A DNA stretch of 64,000 nucleotides, taken from NCBI RefSeq assembly GCF_003269275.1, contig NZ_QLTS01000001.1, positions 434,001 to 498,000 of the forward strand, in the 5' to 3' direction. The position numbers were made by a program, and so were the translations under genes. This document shows, in pieces, positions 35,366-43,247 of the stretch. The notes beneath the pieces were generated by a model. That model did not search any database. It saw only the letters and a list, made by a program, of their open reading frames with translations, and was not told the DNA's origin. This stretch comes from Phascolarctobacterium faecium DSM 14760 (GTDB lineage Bacteria; Bacillota; Negativicutes; Acidaminococcales; Acidaminococcaceae). Every line of letters starts with the position of its first letter. The first letter of the stretch is position 1.

Positions 35366-36171
35366 TTCTCTGGCACCGGCGAAAACAGCCTGTTACCTTC
35401 ATGTTCAGCAGGAGGCAGATGCATACTTTTAATGGGCTCATAACTGCGGCGATGCCACTTAGTAGCTCCAAACTCAGCAATTGCCTGCATATGCTCCCTG
35501 CTGCCATAACCCTTGTTACCGGCAAAACCATACTGAGGATATTGTTCAGCCAGTTCTATCATCATCCGGTCACGAGTGACCTTGGCAATAATAGAAGCAG
35601 CAGCTATCGAAGCACTCAGCGCGTCACCGTGAATCAAGGAAACTGTTTCAATACCGGCCGATACGATCGGCATTGCATCTACCAGCGCCACCTGCGGCTT
35701 AATCGCAAGATGTTCCAGAACCTCAGTCATTCCCTGCTTCGTAGCCTGATAAATATTCAGCTCGTCGATATTGCTGATACTGACTACATTTACAGAAACA
35801 GACAGTGCTTTGGCAAGTACTTCGTCATAAAGCTGCTCGCGCTTTACTGCCGAAAGCTGCTTGGAATCATTAAGTCCGCTGATAAATACCTCCTGCGGTA
35901 AAATAACAGCCGCTATCACCAACGGCCCTGCCAAAGGTCCCCGTCCTGCTTCGTCGATCCCGGCAATATACTGTGCCCCCTGATCGTAATATTTACGTTC
36001 ATAGGCCAGCATCTCCGTAAAACGCTGCTGCTCTAAACGCAGCTTTTCCTGCCTTTTATGATAAGCGACAACCAGCTTCTGCACACCGCTGCGCTCATCG
36101 GAAGCAAGTTCTGCCACCTGATCCGGGTCAGGCTCTCCCGCCAAAATCTCCTTTACCTCGCTGATCTTCAT
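35362..36171 (-). CDS. rnhB: ribonuclease HII
   Basis: This 269-residue RNase HII removes ribonucleotides embedded in DNA. An N-terminal extension (1-70, MKISEVKEILAGEPD) typical of Firmicute RnhB precedes the catalytic domain. YIAGIDEAGRGPLAGPLVIAA near 73 has the DEG motif. LVDAMPI near 160 and HGDALSASIAAASIIAKVTRD near 185 supply the other carboxylates. The ATG at 36171 is preferred to a GTG three codons earlier, which lies inside the GGGGTGGG ribosome binding site. It is followed by yraN and yifB. Confidence 0.95.
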   Translation of the reverse strand: MKISEVKEILAGEPDPDQVAELASDERSGVQKLVVAYHKRQEKLRLEQQRFTEMLAYERKYYDQGAQYIAGIDEAGRGPLAGPLVIAAVILPQEVFISGLNDSKQLSAVKREQLYDEVLAKALSVSVNVVSISNIDELNIYQATKQGMTEVLEHLAIKPQVALVDAMPIVSAGIETVSLIHGDALSASIAAASIIAKVTRDRMMIELAEQYPQYGFAGNKGYGSREHMQAIAEFGATKWHRRSYEPIKSMHLPPAEHEGNRLFSPVPEK

Positions 36172-36191
36172 TATTCCCACCCCTAATTAAA

Positions 36192-36213
36192 AAGGCCGCG
36201 TTGCAGCGGCCTT
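36192..36213 (-). terminator. terminator after rbgA
   Basis: AAGGCCGC and GCGGCCTT pair with a six-base loop and overlap the rbgA stop. On the minus strand TTTTTAATT follows, before the rnhB ribosome binding site. Confidence 0.75.
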
Positions 36214-37075
36214 AATTATTTTCACTCGGTTCATCTAAAGTAAAACGCCCTAAGCGTCCTGTACGAAAATCACGCAATACCAGCTGGATAACCTTATCAA
36301 TGTCAAGCACACCGCCAGCCTTCAGGCAGCCGCGCGCGACGGCTATTTTAGACATTACCTCACGCACAGGCTCAGCTTCTGAAAAATCAATAGCGTACTT
36401 TACACGCAGATCCTCCGGATAGATATGCATCAAACGTTCAAGCAACAGCTCTACTGCTGTTTCCCTGTCATAAACATCCTCTTTGATCGCTCCCGTTACT
36501 GCCAGACAAAAGCCTACTTCCGGATCTTCAAATTTCGGCCACAAAACACCTGGGGTATCCAAAAGCTCCAGACCTTTGGCGATAGTCACCCATTGCTGAC
36601 CTCGAGTCACACCAGGTCTGTCCGCTGCCACAACTTTATTTTTACCGACCAAACGATTGATCAAAGTAGACTTACCTACATTCGGCACACCCACGATCAT
36701 AACACGGATCGAACGATTGCGTACACCTTTTCTCAGCCACTTATCCGTGACAGGCCTGGCCACCTGCTGAATCGCAGCCACCATCTGTTTTACGCCCTTA
36801 CCGGTACTGCAATCTACCTTACAGACAGGCAAACCGCTGTTTTTAAAAGTCTGCAGCCATTTTTCAGTCTTTTCCGGATCAGCCATATCGATCTTATTCA
36901 AAGCAACGACCTTGGGTTTATCCCCCAGCATCTGGATCAGCATCGGATTGCTGCTGGAACGCGGGATCCGCGCATCCAGCATTTCAACCACAACATCAAC
37001 CAGCTTTAACTGCTGTTCCATCATCCGTTTCGCCTTCGTCATATGACCGGGAAACCATTGTATCTTAAAATCCAT
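36212..37075 (-). CDS. rbgA: ribosome biogenesis GTPase RbgA (YlqF)
   Basis: This 287-residue circularly permuted GTPase matures the 50S subunit. The G4 motif comes first (VVALNKIDMAD near 55), then G1 (IVGVPNVGKSTLINRLVG near 123), G2 and G3 (LLDTPGVLWP near 172), the YlqF order. The C-terminal domain (about 205-287) is the RNA-binding part. In Bacillus the order is lepB (sipS)-rbgA-rnhB near rplS-trmD; here the same lepB-rbgA-rnhB set is 13 kb away from rplS. It lies 21 bases after lepB on the same strand. Confidence 0.95.
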   Translation of the reverse strand: MDFKIQWFPGHMTKAKRMMEQQLKLVDVVVEMLDARIPRSSSNPMLIQMLGDKPKVVALNKIDMADPEKTEKWLQTFKNSGLPVCKVDCSTGKGVKQMVAAIQQVARPVTDKWLRKGVRNRSIRVMIVGVPNVGKSTLINRLVGKNKVVAADRPGVTRGQQWVTIAKGLELLDTPGVLWPKFEDPEVGFCLAVTGAIKEDVYDRETAVELLLERLMHIYPEDLRVKYAIDFSEAEPVREVMSKIAVARGCLKAGGVLDIDKVIQLVLRDFRTGRLGRFTLDEPSENN

Positions 37076-37096
37076 AATTATCTCCTCGACCGCCTA

Positions 37097-37651
37097 TCAA
37101 GGCAGCATACGCCATCTTTCAACAGGCCAGAAAGCAACAACTGCTTCGCCTTTTACAAGCTTCAGCGGCACAAAATCAACATCGGCAAAACGGCTGTCTT
37201 CAGAATTATTACGGTTATCTCCTAAAACGAAGATATGCCCCTGAGGCACAACAGATTTTCTGTAATTAGACTTATTCGGACCCTTCGGATCATCCTTGTA
37301 AATATAATTTTCTTCGATCACACTGCCGTTGACCAGAACCTTACCGTCACGCATCTCAATAGTATCACCGCCGGTCGCGATAACGCGTTTGATAAAATCG
37401 CGGCTTTCATCCTTCGGATAACGGAAAACGACGATCTCACCCTTTTTCGGCTCGGTAAAGAAATATTTATACTTGCTGACGATCAGGCGCTCGTGGCTTT
37501 CCAGCGTCGGATACATCGACGTACCCTCGACCATATAAGGCTCTACCACAAACGTACGGATACAAAAAGCCAGCGCTACGGCTACAATGATCGAAACCAG
37601 CCAGTCGCTGATAGTATCCTGCCAAGATGTTCCTGATTTTTTAGTACTCAT
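37097..37651 (-). CDS. lepB: signal peptidase I
   Basis: This 184-residue type I signal peptidase removes signal peptides from exported proteins. One N-terminal membrane segment (about 12-33, DWLVSIIVAVALAFCIRTF) precedes the catalytic domain. VEGTSMYPTL near 37-46 carries the catalytic Ser, and RDFIKRVIATGGDTIE near 83 carries the Lys. GHIFVLGDNRNNSEDSRF near 138 is box E. The single-span form is the Gram-positive type. It shares a direction with rbgA-rnhB-yraN-yifB. Confidence 0.95.
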   Translation of the reverse strand: MSTKKSGTSWQDTISDWLVSIIVAVALAFCIRTFVVEPYMVEGTSMYPTLESHERLIVSKYKYFFTEPKKGEIVVFRYPKDESRDFIKRVIATGGDTIEMRDGKVLVNGSVIEENYIYKDDPKGPNKSNYRKSVVPQGHIFVLGDNRNNSEDSRFADVDFVPLKLVKGEAVVAFWPVERWRMLP

Positions 37652-37976
37652 ATATACTCCCTCTTATTCCAACGCATCAACTGAATCGGTGCGGTCTCTT
37701 TTATTTTTGCAAACGTACTCACAACGTTCGCAACACCGTTTCTACGTTAACAAACATTAGTGGATTTGTCAATCGCCAAAGGCAAATTGTCGAAAAAATT
37801 TTACATTAATATAGTGTTTTTTCTTGCCCAAAACAGTCGCTTGCGGTAAAATACATAAGTATTAGCTTTTCCAAAATCATCATTAAATAGGCAGGATATA
37901 ACCCGCCTGTGTAGAATATTATAATGTTACTATTATAGCAAAATTACAAGTTTCCAAGATGTAAGGAGAGATCACC
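37652..37976. promoter_or_regulatory. divergent lepB / rbsK control region
   Basis: This is 325 bases without a gene. For lepB, TTGACA (37767-37772, minus) has TAACGT 17 bases on. For the rbs operon a TATAAT lies at 37920-37925, but I see no matching -35. Four ACGT-like motifs (AACGTA at 37712, AACGTT at 37723, ACCGTT at 37735, TACGTT at 37743) recur roughly once per helical turn in the lepB leader side. AAGGAGAG precedes rbsK. No clear LacI-type operator or catabolite site could be picked out. Confidence 0.4.
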
Positions 37977-38870
37977 ATGGTCAAAATCGCTGTTATCGGC
38001 AGCTGTTCCATCGACCTCACAGTAGAAGCAGGCAAACGGCCTGCAGCCGGCGAAACAATAATCGGCAGCAGGCTCATAGTTTCACCAGGAGGCAAAGGCG
38101 CTAATCAGGCCGTTGCCGCCGCACGTTTAGGAGCCCAGGTACACATGATAGGCTGCGTAGGCGACGATGCTTACGGCACCATGATCATCAACAACCTGAA
38201 AACCAACAACGTCAATACTGGTTATGTCAGCGTCCTGCCCGGACAGAACAGCGGTACTGCCCATATCACCCTTGCCGAAGGCGACAACAGTATTATCGTC
38301 ATCAAAGGCGCCAATGATCTGGTCATGCCCAAACATATCGATACTGCCTGGAACGTCATTGCCGCCGCAGACCTGGTCATGCTCCAGCACGAAATACCGC
38401 TGCCCACCATCGATTACATCATCGGCAAATGTGCAGCGGCAGGAATCAGCGTACTTTTAAATCCGGCTCCCGTGCAGCCCGTTCCTTCTGAATGGCTGGA
38501 TAAAGTCACCTATGTGACCCCCAATGAACACGAAGCCGAAGCCCTTTATCCCGGTAAGACCAGCGAAGAAATCCTGCTGATGCAGGAAGAACGCTTCTTT
38601 ATGACACTTGGCAAAGCAGGCGTTGCTTATGCTAAAAACGGCAAAGTACACACTGTTCCCGCATTCGTCGTTAATGCCCAGGATACCACAGGCGCAGGCG
38701 ATACCTTCAACAGTGCTTTTGCCGTCGCAAGATGCGAAGGACGCAGCCTAGACGACAGTATACGGTTTGCCAACGCCGCAGCGGCCCTCTCCGTTCAGAA
38801 GCTGGGCGCACAAGGCGGTATGCCCTATCTTAAAGATGTAGAAAGGATGCTTGGAGAATGCAAAAAATAG
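37977..38870 (+). CDS. rbsK: ribokinase
   Basis: This 297-residue PfkB-family kinase phosphorylates ribose to ribose 5-phosphate. The first signature, SPGGKGANQAVAAARLG, is near 38, and the second, DTTGAGDTFNSAFAVA, holds the catalytic Asp near 239. VNPAPVQPVP-like NPAPVQ and the TPNEHEAE block are present. It is first gene of rbsKDACB; rbsD overlaps its end. The start ATG follows AAGGAGAG. Putting the kinase first, with no rbsR in the window, is unusual compared with enteric rbsDACBKR. Confidence 0.95.
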   Translation: MVKIAVIGSCSIDLTVEAGKRPAAGETIIGSRLIVSPGGKGANQAVAAARLGAQVHMIGCVGDDAYGTMIINNLKTNNVNTGYVSVLPGQNSGTAHITLAEGDNSIIVIKGANDLVMPKHIDTAWNVIAAADLVMLQHEIPLPTIDYIIGKCAAAGISVLLNPAPVQPVPSEWLDKVTYVTPNEHEAEALYPGKTSEEILLMQEERFFMTLGKAGVAYAKNGKVHTVPAFVVNAQDTTGAGDTFNSAFAVARCEGRSLDDSIRFANAAAALSVQKLGAQGGMPYLKDVERMLGECKK

Positions 38871-39253
38871 GAATCCTCAACAGCGACATCGCCAAAGTCC
38901 TGGCTGACTTAGGCCATACTGACACTATCGTTATCGGCGACTGCGGCCTTCCGGTTCCGGCCGGTGTCCCCAAAATCGATCTGGCTCTGAAACCAGGTAC
39001 TCCTTCCTTTTTAGATGTCCTTACAGAAGTGTTGAAATATATGGAAGTCGAAAAAATACATATCGCTTCCGAAATGGAAAGTAAAAATCCTGCTACATGG
39101 CAGAAAATGCAGGAGCTTTTTGAAGGTAAGGAACAGATCCTTAGCGACCACGAAGCCTTCAAAGCCGCTGCCAAAACTGCTAAAGCAGTGATCCGCACCG
39201 GCGAGATCACCCCCTACGCCAACATTATCCTGCACGCAGGCGTTATTTTCTAA
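38858..39253 (+). CDS. rbsD: D-ribose pyranase
   Basis: This 131-residue RbsD interconverts the pyran and furan forms of ribose so the kinase can use it. His20 in DLGHTD is the expected catalytic residue. GDCGLPVPAGV follows, and the C-terminal TGEITPYANIILHAGV has the substrate-binding Tyr/Asn. It overlaps rbsK by 13 bases, so translation is coupled. Confidence 0.95.
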   Translation: MQKIGILNSDIAKVLADLGHTDTIVIGDCGLPVPAGVPKIDLALKPGTPSFLDVLTEVLKYMEVEKIHIASEMESKNPATWQKMQELFEGKEQILSDHEAFKAAAKTAKAVIRTGEITPYANIILHAGVIF

Positions 39254-39286
39254 AATCGATTTTACAGCAAAGGAGTTTTGCGACTA

Positions 39287-40768
39287 ATGGAAATCACCAT
39301 GAAGGGTATTTCAAAAGCCTTCGGCTCCAACGAAGTACTCAAAGGCGTCGACCTGACCTTAAAATCAGGAGAGATCCACGCTCTGATGGGTGAAAACGGC
39401 GCCGGTAAATCCACCCTTATGAACATCCTTACGGGTATCCATAAAGCCGACAGCGGCACGATCTGCGTAGACGGACGGGAAATAAGCTTCAAAAACGCAC
39501 TCGAAGCCGAAAAATGCGGCATCGCTTTCATCCATCAGGAACTTAATATCTGGCCCAATCTCTCTATTCTCGAAAATCTGTTTTTGATGCAGAACGTAAC
39601 CAACAGTTTCGGAATGCTTGACTTCAAAAAAATGCGCAGGCTGGCCGAAGAAAAATGCAGTCAAATGGGTATTACACTGCCTTTTGACGCAGAAGCAGGC
39701 GAATGCAGCGTGGGTCAGCAGCAAATGACAGAAATCATGCGTAACCTGATGCTTGACGCCAAAGTCGTCATCATGGATGAACCTACGGCCGCCCTGACAG
39801 AACGTGAAACAGAAAAACTGTTTGCCGTAATGCACGCGCTTAAAGACAAAGGCGTTGCCATCGTCTACATCTCGCATCGAATGGAAGAAGTATTCGCCCA
39901 CTGCGATACCATCACCGTAATGCGCGACGGCTACGCTATTAGCAGCAAACCCACCCGCGAAACCAATATGGAACAGGTGGTCCGCGACATGGTCGGCCGT
40001 TCTATTACCGAATATTACCCCGGACGCACAAACGAACCCGGCGAAATAGTCCTGGAAGTCAAAAACTTCTGTCAAGACGGACTGTTCAACAATATCTCCT
40101 TCAAACTGCGTAAAGGCGAGATCCTCGGCGTAGCAGGGCTGATGGGAGCAGGCAGGACCGAGATCATGCGGGCCCTGTTCGGCGTTGATTCCTGCAAGCA
40201 CGGTGAAGTTTACCTGCATGGGAAAAAAGTCTGTATCAAAAAACCGGAAGACGCCATCAAAGCAGGCATCGGCTTCATCACCGAAAACCGTAAAAGTGAG
40301 GGCCTGATCCTCGACTTCTCCATCTCCAGAAATATTGCGCTGCCCAGTGTCGATACCTTTGCTAAACGCAGCGTGATCAACGCCAAAAACGAAACAGCCT
40401 TCTCCGAAGCGCTTTCTAAAAAACTGGGTGTCAAAACCGCATCGATCGACCTGGAAGCAGGCGCACTATCAGGCGGCAACCAGCAAAAGGTCGTCATTGC
40501 CAAATGGATCGGTATGAATCCATCAATCATTATTATGGATGAACCGACACGCGGTATCGATGTCGGCGCCAAGCGCGACATCTACGATCTAATGAACGAA
40601 CTGACCTCTCAGGGCGTCGCCATCATCATGGTCTCCTCCGAACTGCCGGAAGTTATCGGCATGAGCGACCGCATCCTCGTTATCCACGAAGGTAAGATCG
40701 CCGGAGAGCTGGACCACGAAGAAGCGACACAAGAAAAAATAATCACCCTTGCCACAGGAGGACAGTAA
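39287..40768 (+). CDS. rbsA: ribose ABC transporter ATP-binding protein
   Basis: This 493-residue duplicated ABC ATPase energises ribose import. The first half has Walker A GENGAGKSTL near 34, signature SVGQQQ near 140 and Walker B VVIMDEPTAAL. The second half has a degenerate Walker A (GLMGAGRTEIM), signature LSGGNQQKVVIAKW near 395 and IIIMDEPTRGID. This asymmetry is normal for RbsA/MglA. The start ATG at 39287 lies 11 bases past GGAG; the in-frame TTG at 39278 is too close to it. It is followed by rbsC. Confidence 0.95.
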   Translation: MEITMKGISKAFGSNEVLKGVDLTLKSGEIHALMGENGAGKSTLMNILTGIHKADSGTICVDGREISFKNALEAEKCGIAFIHQELNIWPNLSILENLFLMQNVTNSFGMLDFKKMRRLAEEKCSQMGITLPFDAEAGECSVGQQQMTEIMRNLMLDAKVVIMDEPTAALTERETEKLFAVMHALKDKGVAIVYISHRMEEVFAHCDTITVMRDGYAISSKPTRETNMEQVVRDMVGRSITEYYPGRTNEPGEIVLEVKNFCQDGLFNNISFKLRKGEILGVAGLMGAGRTEIMRALFGVDSCKHGEVYLHGKKVCIKKPEDAIKAGIGFITENRKSEGLILDFSISRNIALPSVDTFAKRSVINAKNETAFSEALSKKLGVKTASIDLEAGALSGGNQQKVVIAKWIGMNPSIIIMDEPTRGIDVGAKRDIYDLMNELTSQGVAIIMVSSELPEVIGMSDRILVIHEGKIAGELDHEEATQEKIITLATGGQ

Positions 40769-40771
40769 ATA

Positions 40772-41701
40772 ATGAATATTAAAGAACGTATCCGTAAAAT
40801 GGGCCCCTTTATTGCCCTTGTCGTAACCTTTATCGTCATAGCCGCCTTAAACGACAGTTTTGTCGATCCCAATAACCTGAAAAACCTGCTGCGTCAGGTT
40901 TCCATCAACGCCCTTATTTCTTTCGGTATGACCTTTGTCATCCTGACAGGCGGCATCGACCTGTCTGTCGGCAGCCTGCTGGCACTTTCAAGCGCCCTGA
41001 TGGGCAGCCTGATCGTCAGCGGCATGAACCCGATGCTGGCGATCCTTGCTGCCTGCTTCATAGGCATGGGCCTTGGCGCTGTCAACGGCTTAGTCATTGC
41101 TTACGGCAAAGTAGCACCCTTTATCGCTACGCTCGCCACCATGACCATTTATCGCGGTCTGACACTGGTATATACCAATGGTAACCCTATCAGCGGTCTC
41201 AGTGACGACACTATGTTCCACGACTTCGGCCAGGGCTTTTTCATGGGATTGCCAGTACCTGCAATCATCATGCTGCTGGCATTTGCCGTTTCCTGGTTCA
41301 TCCTTAGGAAAACCCCTTTGGGCCGTAAAATCTACGCAGTAGGCGGCAACGAAAAAGTTTCCTTCATCGCCGGCATCAAAATAGAACGTGTCAAAATCTT
41401 TGTTTATGCAATCACCGGTTTCTTCTGCGCTCTGGCAGGCGCAGTCCTCACCTCACGTCTCAATTCGGCCCAGCCGACTGCCGGCACCGGTTATGAACTT
41501 GACGCCATCGCCGCCGTAGTTTTAGGCGGAACCAGTCTTTCCGGCGGCAAAGGTTATATCACAGGTACACTGGTCGGCGTGCTTATCATCGGCACACTCA
41601 ACAACGGCCTCAATATTCTCGACGTATCCAGCTTCTATCAACAAGTTGTCAAAGGTATTGTAATTTTACTGGCGGTACTTATGGACCGCAAAAAAGCTTA
41701 G
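40772..41701 (+). CDS. rbsC: ribose ABC transporter permease
   Basis: This 309-residue integral membrane protein of the BPD_transp_2 family has about 8-10 hydrophobic segments. FGMTFVILTGGIDLSVGSLLAL near 50 (in two blocks) and the coupling region AVGGNEKVSFIAGIKIERVK near 190 are typical, as is AVVLGGTSLSGGKGY near 248. It forms the channel with RbsA. Three bases separate it from rbsA, 13 from rbsB. Confidence 0.95.
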   Translation: MNIKERIRKMGPFIALVVTFIVIAALNDSFVDPNNLKNLLRQVSINALISFGMTFVILTGGIDLSVGSLLALSSALMGSLIVSGMNPMLAILAACFIGMGLGAVNGLVIAYGKVAPFIATLATMTIYRGLTLVYTNGNPISGLSDDTMFHDFGQGFFMGLPVPAIIMLLAFAVSWFILRKTPLGRKIYAVGGNEKVSFIAGIKIERVKIFVYAITGFFCALAGAVLTSRLNSAQPTAGTGYELDAIAAVVLGGTSLSGGKGYITGTLVGVLIIGTLNNGLNILDVSSFYQQVVKGIVILLAVLMDRKKA

Positions 41702-41714
41702 GAGGCACTCACCA

Positions 41715-42632
41715 ATGAAAAAAATCTGGACTCTTTTAGTAGCTGCCATCACAGTACTGGCAGTGCTCACTTCCGGCTGCGGCAGCAGTGACAAAGCTGC
41801 AAAACCCGCTGACGGCAAAAAAACAACTACCATCGGCTTCTCCATCTCCACACTCAACAACCCCTTCTTCGTATCCGTACGTAAAGGCGTTGAAGAAGAA
41901 GCAAAAAAACTCGGAGTCAATGTTAAAATCGTCGATGCGCAAAACGATCCCGCAAAACAGGCCAATGATATTTCTGACCTGATCCAGCAAAAAGTAGACG
42001 TACTGCTCATCAACCCGGTCGACTCCGCAGCAGTATCAACTTCTGTGGCAGCTGCCAACAAAGCCAGCATCCCCGTTCTGGCGCTCGACCGCAGCGCCGA
42101 TAAAGGCACAGTAGCCTCCTTCATCGCTTCTGACAACGTCAAAGGCGGCGAAATGGCAGCCGAATACATCATCCAAAAACTTGGTGAAAAAGTAAAAGTA
42201 GCCGAGCTCGAAGGCATCCCCGGCGCATCTGCGACCCGCGAACGCGGCGAAGGCTTCCATAAAGTAGCCGACCAAAAACTTACAGTTGTTGCCAAACAAT
42301 CTGCTGATTTTGACCGCAGCAAAGGCCTGACTGTCGCTGAAAATATGCTGCAGGCCAACCCTGATATCCAGGCTATTTTCGCTCAAAATGACGAAATGGC
42401 ACTGGGCGCTATCGAAGCAGCCAAAAGTGCTAACAAAAAAATCTTTATCGTTGGCTTTGACGGCACCCAAGACGGCCTGAAAGCAGTAGAAGCAGGCACT
42501 ATGGCCGCAACTATCGCTCAACAGCCCGAACTGATGGGCCAGCAGGGTCTGGACGCTGCTGTAAAAGTAGCCAAAGGCGAAAAAGTTGAAGCTAAAATAG
42601 GCGTACCGCTCAAACTTGTAGACAAAAAATAA
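41715..42632 (+). CDS. rbsB: ribose ABC transporter substrate-binding lipoprotein
   Basis: This 305-residue periplasmic-binding protein of the LacI/RbsB fold has a lipobox (LTSGC, Cys21), so it is membrane-anchored as in Gram-positives, despite the inferred outer membrane. GFSISTLNNPFFVSV near 38 and DAQNDPAKQANDISDLI near 75 are close to E. coli RbsB. PALDRSAD-like LALDRSAD, FAQNDEMALGAIEAAKSA and VGFDGTQDGLKAV follow. Ribose is the likely ligand given rbsK and rbsD. It is last in the operon, before a strong terminator. Confidence 0.95.
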   Translation: MKKIWTLLVAAITVLAVLTSGCGSSDKAAKPADGKKTTTIGFSISTLNNPFFVSVRKGVEEEAKKLGVNVKIVDAQNDPAKQANDISDLIQQKVDVLLINPVDSAAVSTSVAAANKASIPVLALDRSADKGTVASFIASDNVKGGEMAAEYIIQKLGEKVKVAELEGIPGASATRERGEGFHKVADQKLTVVAKQSADFDRSKGLTVAENMLQANPDIQAIFAQNDEMALGAIEAAKSANKKIFIVGFDGTQDGLKAVEAGTMAATIAQQPELMGQQGLDAAVKVAKGEKVEAKIGVPLKLVDKK

Positions 42633-42663
42633 TTACTGCCCTTTGACAATTTGGACAAACATA

Positions 42664-42692
42664 AAAACCCCGGCGCAATGCGCCGGGGTTTT
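42664..42692 (+). terminator. rbs operon terminator
   Basis: AAAACCCCGGCGC and GCGCCGGGGTTTT form a 13-base-pair stem with a three-base loop, followed by GTTTTATC. It can serve the convergent XRE gene as well. Confidence 0.92.
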
Positions 42693-42762
42693 GTTTTATC
42701 CTGCACAGGCTTCTGAAATAAACGCCTTCCTTTTAAAAGCTGTACTTCAAATCAACCAACCT

Positions 42763-43002
42763 TTATCCATTCCCCTTAGACTCAGTGTCTGTTCCTATCA
42801 GCAGTTCATCAATCGTACAGCCAAGCAGCTTACGCAAACTCAAAAGCAAACGTAAACTTGGCGACAGGCGACCATTTTCCACATTACATAAATGCGACTG
42901 CGATACACCTATCTGTTTTGCCAAATCAGACTGGCTGATATCAGCACGCAGCCTGCGAATCTTGATTTCCATCCCCATTTTTCTGTAATCTATTTTTTCC
43001 AT
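42763..43002 (-). CDS. XRE family DNA-binding protein
   Basis: This 79-residue single helix-turn-helix protein has IKIRRLRADISQSDLAKQIG, then VSQSHLCNVENGRLSPSL as the recognition helix, and LRKLLGCTIDELL closing the domain. It is the size of a Cro/C1-type regulator with no other domain. It lies 95 bases downstream of the first autotransporter on the same strand and convergent with the rbs operon. It could be part of the autotransporter transcript and regulate it, but no binding site is known. The ATG follows GAGGAAG. Confidence 0.88.
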   Translation of the reverse strand: MEKIDYRKMGMEIKIRRLRADISQSDLAKQIGVSQSHLCNVENGRLSPSLRLLLSLRKLLGCTIDELLIGTDTESKGNG

Positions 43003-43092
43003 ATTCTTCCTCCGCTCTCAGCAGCTGTAAGAAGTATCGTCAGCATCAAATTATTTTTCTGCTGCCATACTGCCTGCCAACTACTCAACTTA

Positions 43093-43247
43093 CTGCCTTA
43101 GAAGCTGTAACGAAAGCCTACATTGGCTCCCCAGTTTTTAGTTACGTCACCGCCAAAACTGCGTTCCACATCACCGTACAGCTCAAAGTTTTTACCTAAA
43201 GTAATATTGCCTCCGATGCCTACTTCGAGCCAGGTATTGCCGTAATC
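43093..43247 (-). repeat. near-identical 155-base repeat, copy 1 (autotransporter 3' end)
   Basis: This stretch covers the last 50 codons of the first autotransporter gene and a few bases past its stop. It matches 46129-46283 at all but four of 155 positions, while the barrel sequences just upstream are much more diverged. See copy 2. Confidence 0.9.

Noticed and set aside
37860-37976. LacI-type or catabolite operator before rbsK
   Set aside because: No palindrome close to the known consensus sequences was found; only a -10 element is supported.
39365-40219. 284-codon open frame on the minus strand inside rbsA
   Set aside because: It is antisense to a full-length RbsA with all ABC motifs and has no ribosome binding site. 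Several other long antisense frames over the rbs genes arise from the same codon bias.
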